The translations under genes were made by a program, and so were the position numbers. Shown here one piece after another: positions 7,519-14,925 of a stretch of DNA of 64,000 nucleotides. The stretch comes from JAHRAW01 sp028066695 (lineage in GTDB: Bacteria; Pseudomonadota; Gammaproteobacteria; Arenicellales; Poriferihabitantaceae). The notes under the pieces were generated by a model, which made no database searches, had not been told where the DNA came from, and worked only from the letters and a program-made list of their open reading frames with translations. Position 1 is the first letter of the stretch. Every line of letters begins with the position of its first letter. Where the stretch lies: assembly GCA_963457535.1 (NCBI GenBank), contig OY734803.1, forward strand, positions 2,046,001 to 2,110,000, given 5' to 3'.

Positions 7519-8985
7519 CTACTCCTCCAGCGGCAGCGCCACGAAGCGGAAGCGTTTTTCGTTCATGATTCGCAGCAGCACCGATTTTTTGCCGGCTTCG
7601 CGGGCTTCGCGGATGGCGTCGTTGGCTTCCTTCGGCGATTTCACCGGTTGGCTGCCGATGCGCACGATGACTTCGCCTTCGCGCAGGCCGAGGCGGGCGG
7701 CGGCGCCGCCGGGCGCGGCGCGGCGCACCAGTACGCCTTCGGCGTCTTCCTCTATGCCGTATTTTTCGCGCGCCTCGGCGGTGAGCGCGCCGAGCGACAG
7801 GCCGAGTTGCCCGGCCTCGGGCGCGGCGCCGATGGACGGCGCCGGCTCTTCGTCTTCGCTGCGGCCGATGACCACGCGCAAAGTGCGCCGCCGCTCTTCG
7901 CGCCACACCACGATTTCCACTTCGCTTTGCTCCTTGGTGCGCGCCACCAGTTTCGGCAGGTCGCGCGCCTTGCCGACATCGCTGCCGTCGTATTCCAAAA
8001 TCACATCGCCGGCCTCCATGCCGGCTTTTTCGGCCGGGCTGTCGGAGATGACCTGCGTCACCAGCGCGCCCGCCGGTTTCTCCAGGCCGAGACTCTCGGC
8101 GATTTCCTCGCCGACCGGCTGGTAATACACGCCGAGAAAGCCGCGCCGCACCACGCCGTCTTCGCGCAGTTGCGCGACCACATCGGCGGCGAGCGCCGAC
8201 GGAATGGCGAAGCCTATGCCGACGCTGCCGCCGGTCGGCGAATAAATCGCGCTGTTGACGCCGATGACTTCGCCGCGCGTGTTGAACAAGGGGCCGCCGG
8301 AATTGCCGCGGTTGATCGGCGCGTCAATTTGGATGAAGTCGTCCAGCGGTCCCGAGCGAATGTCGCGGCCGCGCGCCGAGATGATGCCGCTGGTGGTGGT
8401 GCCGCCGAGCCCGAACGGGTTGCCGATGGCGATCACCCAGTCGCCGACGCGCGCCGCGTCGGAATCGCCGAAGCGCACAAACGGCAGCGGTTTTCCGGCG
8501 GAGATTTGCAGCAGCGCGAGGTCGGTTTTTTTGTCGCGTCCGCGCAGCGTCGCCGGAAAGCGCGCGCCGTCGTCAAACACCACTTCAATTTCGTCGGCGC
8601 CGTCAATCACATGATGATTGGTGACCACCAGGCCCGAGGCGTCCACGATGAAGCCGGAGCCGACCGCGGTGGTTTTGCGCTGGCGCGGCGCGCGGCGCTG
8701 CGAGTCGTCAAAAAACCGGCGGAAAAACTCCTCCATCTCCGGCGGCATGTTTCCGCCGGGAAAACGCGGCGCGGCGCCGATGCTGGTGGTGGAGATGTTG
8801 ACCACGGCCGGCTTGACCGCTTCCACGAGGTCGGCGAAGCCGCGGTTGATTTCCACCTTGCCGAGGTTTGCCGCGGCGTGCTGCGCGTGCGCGGGCGAAG
8901 TGAAAAACGCGCCGGCAAAAATCGCCATGAAAAGCGCGGCAAAAATCACGCGGAAAAAACGCGTCGGAAAATTAAAGTTGAGCAT
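7519..8985 (-). CDS. degQ: Do-family periplasmic serine protease (DegP/DegQ/MucD type)
   Basis: A 488-residue exported protease/chaperone for misfolded envelope proteins. The signal peptide covers about residues 1-34, ending PAHA. The catalytic triad is complete: His125 (TNHHVID), Asp155 (KTDLALL) and Ser229 (NRGNSGGPL). Two PDZ domains follow (roughly 265-355 and 390-480). The first is recognised by GFLGVYYQPV and SPAEKAGMEAGDVI, the second by a carboxylate loop in LGLSLG. Start is ATG 8985, preceded by a GGAGG ribosome site at 8992-8996; a longer upstream frame lacks homology. Which of DegP, DegQ or MucD is the true orthologue cannot be decided here. Confidence 0.92.
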   Translation of the reverse strand: MLNFNFPTRFFRVIFAALFMAIFAGAFFTSPAHAQHAAANLGKVEINRGFADLVEAVKPAVVNISTTSIGAAPRFPGGNMPPEMEEFFRRFFDDSQRRAPRQRKTTAVGSGFIVDASGLVVTNHHVIDGADEIEVVFDDGARFPATLRGRDKKTDLALLQISAGKPLPFVRFGDSDAARVGDWVIAIGNPFGLGGTTTSGIISARGRDIRSGPLDDFIQIDAPINRGNSGGPLFNTRGEVIGVNSAIYSPTGGSVGIGFAIPSALAADVVAQLREDGVVRRGFLGVYYQPVGEEIAESLGLEKPAGALVTQVISDSPAEKAGMEAGDVILEYDGSDVGKARDLPKLVARTKEQSEVEIVVWREERRRTLRVVIGRSEDEEPAPSIGAAPEAGQLGLSLGALTAEAREKYGIEEDAEGVLVRRAAPGGAAARLGLREGEVIVRIGSQPVKSPKEANDAIREAREAGKKSVLLRIMNEKRFRFVALPLEE

Positions 8986-9053
8986 GAGAGCCTCCGGTTG
9001 AATAAGTGCGCGCCATTGTCGCAAACCAACCTTGCCGCAATATGAACGCGGCA

Positions 9054-10361
9054 TTACCGTTCGGTTACAGGCGCGCCGTCCAAATGCGCGATTTCGCCGC
9101 CGATAATGGTCGCGGCCGCGCGGCCGCGCAGTTTGCGCCCGAGCCACGGCGAGTTTTTGCCGCTGCTTTGCATGGCGTTTTCGTCCAGCGTCCATTCGCG
9201 CGCCGGGTCAAACACGCAGACATCGGCCGGCGCGCCGCGCGCCAGGTGGCCCGCGTCCATGCCGATGACCGCGGCCGGCCCCGAAGTCAGCGCGGCGACC
9301 GCGGTGGCGAGGCGCAACTCGCCGCGCTCGGCCAGTTCCAGCGTCATGGAGAGCAATGTGTCCAGCCCCGAAATCCCCGGCGCGGCTTCCACGAAAGGCG
9401 CGAGTTTGGCGTCGGCGTCGTGCGGCTGGTGGTCGGAGCAAATCGCGCCGATGGCGTTTTCCTCCAGTCCGCGCAGCAGCGCGCGCCGGTCGTTTTCGGT
9501 GCGCAGCGGCGGGAACACTTTGTAACGGGTGTCAAACGCGCCGATGTCGCCCTCGTTGAAATGCAGTTGATGCACGGCGACGCCGGCGCTGACCGCGAGC
9601 CCGCGCTCGCGCGCCTCGGAAATCATCTCCACCGCGCGCGCGGTGGAAATCAAATCAAAATGCGCGCGCGCGCCGCTGGTTTCAATCAGCGCGAGGTCGC
9701 GCGCCACGCCGGCGGTTTCGGCCGCCTCGGGAATCGCCGGCAGCCCGAACCGCGTGCTGATTTCGCCCTCGTGCGCGACGCCGTTGCCTTGCAGCCACGG
9801 GTCGCAGGCGCGCACGAACACCGGCAGGTTGTAGGTCGCCGCATACTGCATCGCGCGGCGCATGACCAGCGTGTTGCCGACCGCGGTTTGCGCGTTGCCG
9901 ACGCCGGCGCAACCGGCGTCCATCAGGAGCGCCATGTCGGCGAGGCGCTCGCCGCGCAGGCCGACGGTGAGCGCGCCGAGCGGGTGCACGCGCGCGCCGC
10001 CGCCGGCCGCGGCGCGGTCTTGAATCATGCGCGCCACCGCCGGCGTGTCCGCCACCGGCGCGGTGTCGGGCGGGCAGAGGAGGCGGGTGATGCCGCCGGC
10101 CGCGGCCGCGCGCGTCTCGCCGGCGATGGTCGCGCCGGCGCCGCTTGCATGCGCCTCGCCCGGCTGCAGGCGCGCGCACAGGTCAATCACGCCGGGCAGC
10201 ACCAGCATTCCGGCCGCGTCAATGCATTGCGCGGCGGAAAAGTTCTTCGGCTTTTTGCCGACGCCGGCGACCGCGCCGCCGCTTAAAAACAAATCGGTGA
10301 CTTCGTCCACGCCGTTTGCCGGGTCAATTAAACGCCCGCCGGTGATTTGCAAATCTTTCAT
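9054..10361 (-). CDS. pyrC: Dihydroorotase-like subunit PyrC', probably non-catalytic partner of aspartate carbamoyltransferase
   Basis: A 435-residue amidohydrolase-fold protein homologous to long-type dihydroorotase. Active enzymes bind zinc through an HxH motif following the first strand. Here that place reads VIDLCARLQPG, so both histidines are missing, while the late motif SDHQPHD is kept. That pattern is known for Pseudomonas PyrC', which has lost dihydroorotase activity but is needed to assemble the dodecameric ATCase. The gene overlaps pyrB by 4 nt (ATGA), the expected arrangement for a structural partner. A functional dihydroorotase must then be encoded elsewhere. Confidence 0.88.
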   Translation of the reverse strand: MKDLQITGGRLIDPANGVDEVTDLFLSGGAVAGVGKKPKNFSAAQCIDAAGMLVLPGVIDLCARLQPGEAHASGAGATIAGETRAAAAGGITRLLCPPDTAPVADTPAVARMIQDRAAAGGGARVHPLGALTVGLRGERLADMALLMDAGCAGVGNAQTAVGNTLVMRRAMQYAATYNLPVFVRACDPWLQGNGVAHEGEISTRFGLPAIPEAAETAGVARDLALIETSGARAHFDLISTARAVEMISEARERGLAVSAGVAVHQLHFNEGDIGAFDTRYKVFPPLRTENDRRALLRGLEENAIGAICSDHQPHDADAKLAPFVEAAPGISGLDTLLSMTLELAERGELRLATAVAALTSGPAAVIGMDAGHLARGAPADVCVFDPAREWTLDENAMQSSGKNSPWLGRKLRGRAAATIIGGEIAHLDGAPVTER

Positions 10362-11323
10362 GTGCGTTCCTCTGAGCCGCCCATAATCGTCGCCATGATG
10401 GACATGCGCACGGCGATGCCGTTGGTCACCTGCTCCAAAATCACCGAGCGCGGCCCGTCGGCGACGCCGGAGGAAATTTCCAGGCCGCGATTTATCGGTC
10501 CCGGATGCATGACGGTCGCGTCGGGCGCGGCGTGGCGAAGTTTTTCCTCGGTCAGGCCGTAGCGGTTGAAATATTCGCGCTCGCTCGGCACCAGTTGCCC
10601 GTCCATGCGCTCGCGCTGCAAGCGCAGCATCATCACCACATCAACGCCGCGCAGGCCCTTTTCCATGTCGGAAGTCGCGGCGACTCCGAGCGTTTCAATT
10701 TCGGTGGGTATCAGCGTGCGCGGGCCGACCGCGCGAATTTCCGCGGCGCCGAGCGTTTTCAGCGCGTGAATTTGCGAGCGCGCCACGCGCGAGTGCAGCA
10801 GGTCGCCGATGATCGCGACTTTCAGCCCCTCAATTTTTCCCTTGACGCGGCGAATCGTGAACATGTCCAGCATCGCCTGCGTCGGGTGCGCGTGGCGGCC
10901 GTCGCCGGCGTTGATGACGCGCACATGCGGCGGCAGGTGTTTTGCAATTAAATGCGCGGCGCCGCTCGCCGAGTCGCGCACCACGAACAAATCGGTGTGC
11001 ATCGCCTCCAGCGTGCGCACCGTGTCCAGAATGGATTCGCCCTTGGTCACGGACATGCGCGCCGCGTTCAGGTTGATCACATCTGCCGACAGCCGCTTGC
11101 CGGCGATTTCAAAAGTGGTGCGGGTGCGCGTGCTCGGCTCAAAAAACAAATTGACCACGGTCTTGCCGCGCAACAGCGGCACCTTTTTGATTTCGCGCTC
11201 GCCGACGGTGACGAAAGATTCGGCGGTGTCCAAAATGCCGGTCAGCGTTTCGCGCGACAGGCCGTCCACGGTGAGAAAGTGCCGCAGTTTTCCGGCGTCG
11301 TCAAATTGAATGTCGTTGCTCAT
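10358..11323 (-). CDS. pyrB: Aspartate carbamoyltransferase catalytic subunit
   Basis: A 321-residue enzyme catalysing the first committed step of pyrimidine synthesis, carbamoyl phosphate plus aspartate. It contains the carbamoyl-phosphate motif FFEPSTRTRTTFE, the HPTQAMLD motif of the hinge region, and HPGPINRG of the aspartate domain. No pyrI is present; instead pyrC' follows with a 4-nt overlap, indicating the class A (PyrB-PyrC' complex) form of ATCase. The start overlaps the pyrR stop by 4 nt. Confidence 0.95.
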   Translation of the reverse strand: MSNDIQFDDAGKLRHFLTVDGLSRETLTGILDTAESFVTVGEREIKKVPLLRGKTVVNLFFEPSTRTRTTFEIAGKRLSADVINLNAARMSVTKGESILDTVRTLEAMHTDLFVVRDSASGAAHLIAKHLPPHVRVINAGDGRHAHPTQAMLDMFTIRRVKGKIEGLKVAIIGDLLHSRVARSQIHALKTLGAAEIRAVGPRTLIPTEIETLGVAATSDMEKGLRGVDVVMMLRLQRERMDGQLVPSEREYFNRYGLTEEKLRHAAPDATVMHPGPINRGLEISSGVADGPRSVILEQVTNGIAVRMSIMATIMGGSEERT

Positions 11324-11811
11324 ATCCGCACCACATCCAAAGAAAGTTCGCCGCCGTCATTGCTGAGTTTCACCTCTTCATTGGCGGAAAGCGCCAGCGA
11401 TTTTCCGGCGACATCGGGTTGAATCGGCAACTCGCGTCCGGGGCGCTCTATCAGCACCGCCAGACAAATCCGCTCGGGGCGGCCGTAGGAAAAAATCTCG
11501 TTGAGCGCGGCGCGGATGGTGCGCCCGGTGTGCAGCACATCGTCCACCAAAATAATGTCGCGCCGGTCCACCGGCGGCAGGTCGGAGGCTTTTACCTGCG
11601 GGTTTAATCCGACCCGGCTGAAATCGTCGCGGTAAAACGAAATGTCCAGCGTGCCGAATTCCGGCGCCGGCGAAATCCCGGCGCGGAGTTGTTCGGCGAC
11701 CCAGACGCCGCCGCTGTGAATGCCGATCAAAACCGGCTTGGACAATTTTTGCGCGGCGACTTGCGCCGCCATGTTTTTGATGAGGTCGGCCGGACGGCCC
11801 GCGTCATGCAT
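11320..11811 (-). CDS. pyrR: PyrR-type phosphoribosyltransferase/pyrimidine regulator
   Basis: A 163-residue type I phosphoribosyltransferase. The PRPP-binding loop IILVDDVLHTGRT is intact, and IGIHSGGVWVA forms the pyrophosphate-loop region. In Bacillus PyrR is an mRNA-binding attenuator and uracil phosphoribosyltransferase; in Pseudomonas-type operons its role is less clear. Its place directly before pyrB-pyrC' with overlapping ends fits either a regulatory or a salvage job. I saw no obvious PyrR-type antiterminator in the few upstream bases, since the gene overlaps ruvX by 8 nt. Confidence 0.9.
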   Translation of the reverse strand: MHDAGRPADLIKNMAAQVAAQKLSKPVLIGIHSGGVWVAEQLRAGISPAPEFGTLDISFYRDDFSRVGLNPQVKASDLPPVDRRDIILVDDVLHTGRTIRAALNEIFSYGRPERICLAVLIERPGRELPIQPDVAGKSLALSANEEVKLSNDGGELSLDVVRI

Positions 11812-12265
11812 GCGCGCCGCGCTCCAAATACGCGCGCACTATCAATTCCGCGGCGAGACTGTCGCGGTGTTTGCGCCGCCGCGCCGCCTGCGATTTTCCC
11901 GGCGCCGCGCTCTCGGCGAGCAAATTCTCGGCGGCGCGCGTGGTTAGGCGCTCGTCCACGAATTCCACCTCCAGCCCAAACCGCCGCCGCGCCGCGGCGC
12001 CGAATCCGCGCGCGCGCGTCGCGCTGTCGCTGTCTTTGCCGTCCATATGAAGCGGCAACCCGACCAGCAATTTTTCCGGCTTCCAAGTGTCAATCAATTT
12101 CCCCAACTCGCCCCAATTCGGCGCGCCGTCGCGCGCGCGCAGCATGGTCAGCGCCTGGCTGCCGCCGCTGCGCGAACTGCCGGTGGCGACGCCGATGCGG
12201 CGCAGCCCGAAATCCAAGCCGAGAACGCGTCCGGCGTCGCGCCCGCCGCCGGCATGATCAGGCAT
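11804..12265 (-). CDS. ruvX: Holliday-junction resolvase-like protein RuvX (YqgF)
   Basis: A 153-residue RNase-H-fold protein with RVLGLDFGLRRIGVATG at the N-terminus, containing the first catalytic Asp, VGLPLHMDG in the middle, and the VDERLTTRAAE signature. YqgF/RuvX proteins act in 16S rRNA 3'-end maturation and have been proposed as Holliday-junction resolvases. A longer upstream frame runs through yqgE; the ATG at 12265 overlaps the yqgE stop by 8 nt and gives the normal family length. It overlaps pyrR by 8 nt at its other end. Confidence 0.9.
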   Translation of the reverse strand: MPDHAGGGRDAGRVLGLDFGLRRIGVATGSSRSGGSQALTMLRARDGAPNWGELGKLIDTWKPEKLLVGLPLHMDGKDSDSATRARGFGAAARRRFGLEVEFVDERLTTRAAENLLAESAAPGKSQAARRRKHRDSLAAELIVRAYLERGAHA

Positions 12266-12854
12266 GCCCGACTTCCCCGGACAGTTGCGCGAAATCAATG
12301 CCCAGCAGTTTCGCCGCCTGCTGCCACTTCTGGTCAATGCGCGTGTTGAAGATGATTTCGTGGTCGGCCGGCGTGTGAAACCACGAGTTTTGCCGGATTT
12401 CCGATTCCAATTGCCCCGGACCCCAGCCGGCGTAGCCGAGGATCATGATGGCGTTGTCGGGCCCGTCGCCGCGCGCGATCGCGCTCAAAATGTCGCGCGA
12501 ACTGGTCAGCCACAAACCGCCGCCGATTTCCAGCGACGAATCCCACCGCGTGCTGTCGCCGCAGGCGTCGTGAATGACCAGCCCGAGTTCCGGGCTGACC
12601 GGGCCGCCGTCAAACACCGGTTTGTCGGTGTTTTGCAAGTCGGAAACCGGCAGCGCGAGTTGGTCAAAGATGTCGCCGAGGCGGTGGTCGGTCAGGCGGT
12701 TGACGATGACGCCGACCGCGCCGTTGGCGTCGTGCTGGCAGATCAGGGAAACGGTGCGGTGAAAACTCGGGTTGGTCAGTTGCGGCATGGACACCAGCAA
12801 CTGATTGCGCAGCGAGGTGGGCGCTTCGCTTTCTGTTTCGCGGCTGGTTTTCAT
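12258..12854 (-). CDS. yqgE: YqgE/AlgH family protein
   Basis: A 198-residue UPF0301 (YqgE/AlgH) protein. Family signatures are LLVSMPQLTNPSFHRTVSLIC near the N-terminus, GAVGVIVNRL, and the late stretch MILGYAGWGPGQLESE. Molecular function is undefined; in pseudomonads AlgH has been linked to regulation. The ATG at 12854 starts MKTSRETESE; the upstream extension has no homology. A TATACT hexamer at 12905-12900 on the minus strand, 45 nt before the ATG, is a candidate -10 for the yqgE-ruvX-pyrR-pyrB-pyrC' operon. Confidence 0.92.
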   Translation of the reverse strand: MKTSRETESEAPTSLRNQLLVSMPQLTNPSFHRTVSLICQHDANGAVGVIVNRLTDHRLGDIFDQLALPVSDLQNTDKPVFDGGPVSPELGLVIHDACGDSTRWDSSLEIGGGLWLTSSRDILSAIARGDGPDNAIMILGYAGWGPGQLESEIRQNSWFHTPADHEIIFNTRIDQKWQQAAKLLGIDFAQLSGEVGHA

Positions 12855-12912
12855 TTGCGTTACCTGATGGGGGAATGAGTTTGCGGCAACTGCGCCTGCA
12901 GTATAGCCCGTT

Positions 12913-14223
12913 TCAGCCGGATTTTCCGGAGGATTTTTCCGGCGGCGCCGGCGGGTCAATGGAAGTCCGCCCGTCCATATACGGCGCCAGCGCGGCCGGC
13001 AGAGTTACGCTTCCGTCCTCGTTCTGCCCGTTTTCCAGCACCGCCACCAGCGCGCGCCCGACCGCGACGCCGGAGCCGTTTAAGGTGTGCAGCGGCTCGG
13101 GGCGGCCGCGCTCCGGGTTGCGCCACCGCGCCTGCATGCGCCGCGCCTGAAACGCCTCGCAATTGCTGCACGAGGAAATTTCGCGGTATTTTTTCTGGCT
13201 GGGAATCCACACCTCCAGATCCAGCGTTTTCGCCGCGGAAAACCCCATGTCGCCGCTGCAAAGCGCGACCACGCGGTAGGGCAGTTCCAGTTTTTGCAGC
13301 GCCGCCTCGGCGTGCCCGGTCAGCGCCTCCAGCGCCTCGTAGGACTGGTCGGGGCGGGTGATATGCACCAATTCCACCTTTTCAAACTGGTGCTGGCGAA
13401 TCATGCCGCGCGTGTCCTTGCCGTAGGAGCCGGCTTCGCGGCGAAAACACAGCGTATGCGCGGCGAGTTGCAGCGGCAATTCCTCCGGCGTAAAAATCTT
13501 CCCGGCGGCGAAATTGGTCAGCGGAACCTCGGCGGTCGGGGCGAGGAAAAAGGGCGATTCGTCGGCGGTGGCGAATTGGTCGTCGGCGAATTTGGGCAGT
13601 TGTCCGGTGCCGAAAAGCGCCTCTTTTTTCAGCAAAACCGGCACATTTGCCTCGGTATAGCCGTGTTCGCGGGTGTGCAAATCCAGCATGAATTGCGCCA
13701 GCGCGCGGTGCAGCCGCGCCAAATCGCCGCGTAAAACGACAAATCGCGCGCCGGAGAGTTCGCCGGCGGTGTCAAAATCCATGCCCAAATTCGCGCCCAA
13801 ATCGGCGTGGTCGCGCGGTGTAAACGAGAAATCGCGCGGTTCGCCCCATTTCCGCAGTTCTTTATTGTCATTTTCGTCCGCGCCTTCGGGCACGCTTTCA
13901 TGCGGAAGGTTCGGCATTTCGCTCAGAAGTTCGCGCAAACCTGCCTGAACTTCGTCTAACTCCGCTTTTTGCGTTTCCAGCGATTTTCCCAGATCGGCCG
14001 CTTTTTTGAGCATCGCAGTGGCGTCTTCGCCGCGCGATTTCGCCGCGCCGATGGCTTTGGAGGCGCTGTTTCGCTGGGCTTGCAGGTTTTCGGTGGCGCG
14101 CTGCAGGATGCTGCGCGCATCCTCCAATTCGGTGAAACGCGCCTTGTTCAGGTCGTAACCGCGCGTTTTCAGGACGCGCGCGACCTCGTCCAGATTTTCC
14201 CTCAAAAAGTGCGAATCAAGCAT
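12913..14223 (-). CDS. serS: Seryl-tRNA synthetase
   Basis: A 436-residue class II synthetase that charges tRNA-Ser. The N-terminal 100 residues form the long helical tRNA-binding arm (Lys/Glu/Ala-rich coiled coil). Motif 2 reads FRREAGSYGKDTRGM, with the Arg needed for ATP binding, followed by RQHQFEKVEL. Motif 3 is LNGSGVAVGRALVAVLEN. The last 20 residues are a Pro/Ser-rich tail (PPAPPEKSSGKSG) beyond the usual end. It lies 21 nt downstream of lolA, with which it is probably cotranscribed. In many gammaproteobacteria rarA sits between lolA and serS; here it is absent. Confidence 0.95.
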   Translation of the reverse strand: MLDSHFLRENLDEVARVLKTRGYDLNKARFTELEDARSILQRATENLQAQRNSASKAIGAAKSRGEDATAMLKKAADLGKSLETQKAELDEVQAGLRELLSEMPNLPHESVPEGADENDNKELRKWGEPRDFSFTPRDHADLGANLGMDFDTAGELSGARFVVLRGDLARLHRALAQFMLDLHTREHGYTEANVPVLLKKEALFGTGQLPKFADDQFATADESPFFLAPTAEVPLTNFAAGKIFTPEELPLQLAAHTLCFRREAGSYGKDTRGMIRQHQFEKVELVHITRPDQSYEALEALTGHAEAALQKLELPYRVVALCSGDMGFSAAKTLDLEVWIPSQKKYREISSCSNCEAFQARRMQARWRNPERGRPEPLHTLNGSGVAVGRALVAVLENGQNEDGSVTLPAALAPYMDGRTSIDPPAPPEKSSGKSG

Positions 14224-14244
14224 TTTTCGGCGGTTTCGGCGGTT

Positions 14245-14925
14245 TTACTCGGAATTTTCCGTCTGATCAATCACATCCGCCCCCGGCGGCGGCGCGAAGC
14301 GGAAAACCGCGTCGGCAATCGGCGCGTTTTCGCGGATTCCGAGGAAACTGATGCGGGTGCGCTGCCCGAGGGTGTCCACCAATTCCATCTGCCGCAACTG
14401 GCGTTTTTCAAAACCCATGCGCACTTCGGTGAAGCCGCTGTCGGTTTTCGCCGGGATTAAATTGACCCAGGCGATTCCGGCGTGGACGCCGATGTCGCTG
14501 ATGGAATAGCCGCTTTTCGGCGCGCCGCCGCCGGCCAGCAGCAGCGCGGGACCGCGCCCGAGCGCGCTTTTTTGGTCGCGCACGGTCACCTGCTCCAAAT
14601 CCAGGTCGTGCAGCCAGATGCGCTCGCCGTCGCCGATGATGTGCTGCGCGTCCGGCGGCAAATAATCCCAGCGGAACTTTCCGGGGCGTTTTATGCGCAC
14701 GGTGCCGCGCCCGTCGTCCACGGTGTTTAAATCCTCGTCCAGCACCACCTGCCGAAATTGCGCGCTGAAAGTGCGGATTTCACCGAAAAAGTGGGAGAAG
14801 GCGTCGCTGCCGGGGCCGGCAAAAACCGGCGCGGAAAAAATCGCCGCGGAAAAAATGCCCGCGAAAAACGCCGGCAAAAATGCGGCGCCAAAAACCCCCG
14901 CGAAAAATGCCCGAACGCCCATCAT
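14245..14925 (-). CDS. lolA: Outer-membrane lipoprotein carrier LolA
   Basis: A 226-residue periplasmic chaperone that carries lipoproteins from the LolCDE exporter to LolB. The mature part matches the family: FSAQFRQVVLDE, GTVRIKRPGKFRWDY and the DNxLGQ-like VDTLGQRTRISF near the end. The signal peptide (about residues 1-36) is unusually long and repetitive, with two FFAG(V/I)F blocks and related AAIF/APVF pieces. The start is the first of two ATGs at 14925/14922, and the gene overlaps ftsK by 4 nt, the common ftsK-lolA order. Confidence 0.93.
   Translation of the reverse strand: MMGVRAFFAGVFGAAFLPAFFAGIFSAAIFSAPVFAGPGSDAFSHFFGEIRTFSAQFRQVVLDEDLNTVDDGRGTVRIKRPGKFRWDYLPPDAQHIIGDGERIWLHDLDLEQVTVRDQKSALGRGPALLLAGGGAPKSGYSISDIGVHAGIAWVNLIPAKTDSGFTEVRMGFEKRQLRQMELVDTLGQRTRISFLGIRENAPIADAVFRFAPPPGADVIDQTENSE

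Noticed and set aside
7162..9045. 627-codon plus-strand frame opposite the Do protease and crotonase genes
   Set aside because: Composition is His/Arg/Ala-rich and it lies wholly antisense to two well-supported genes.
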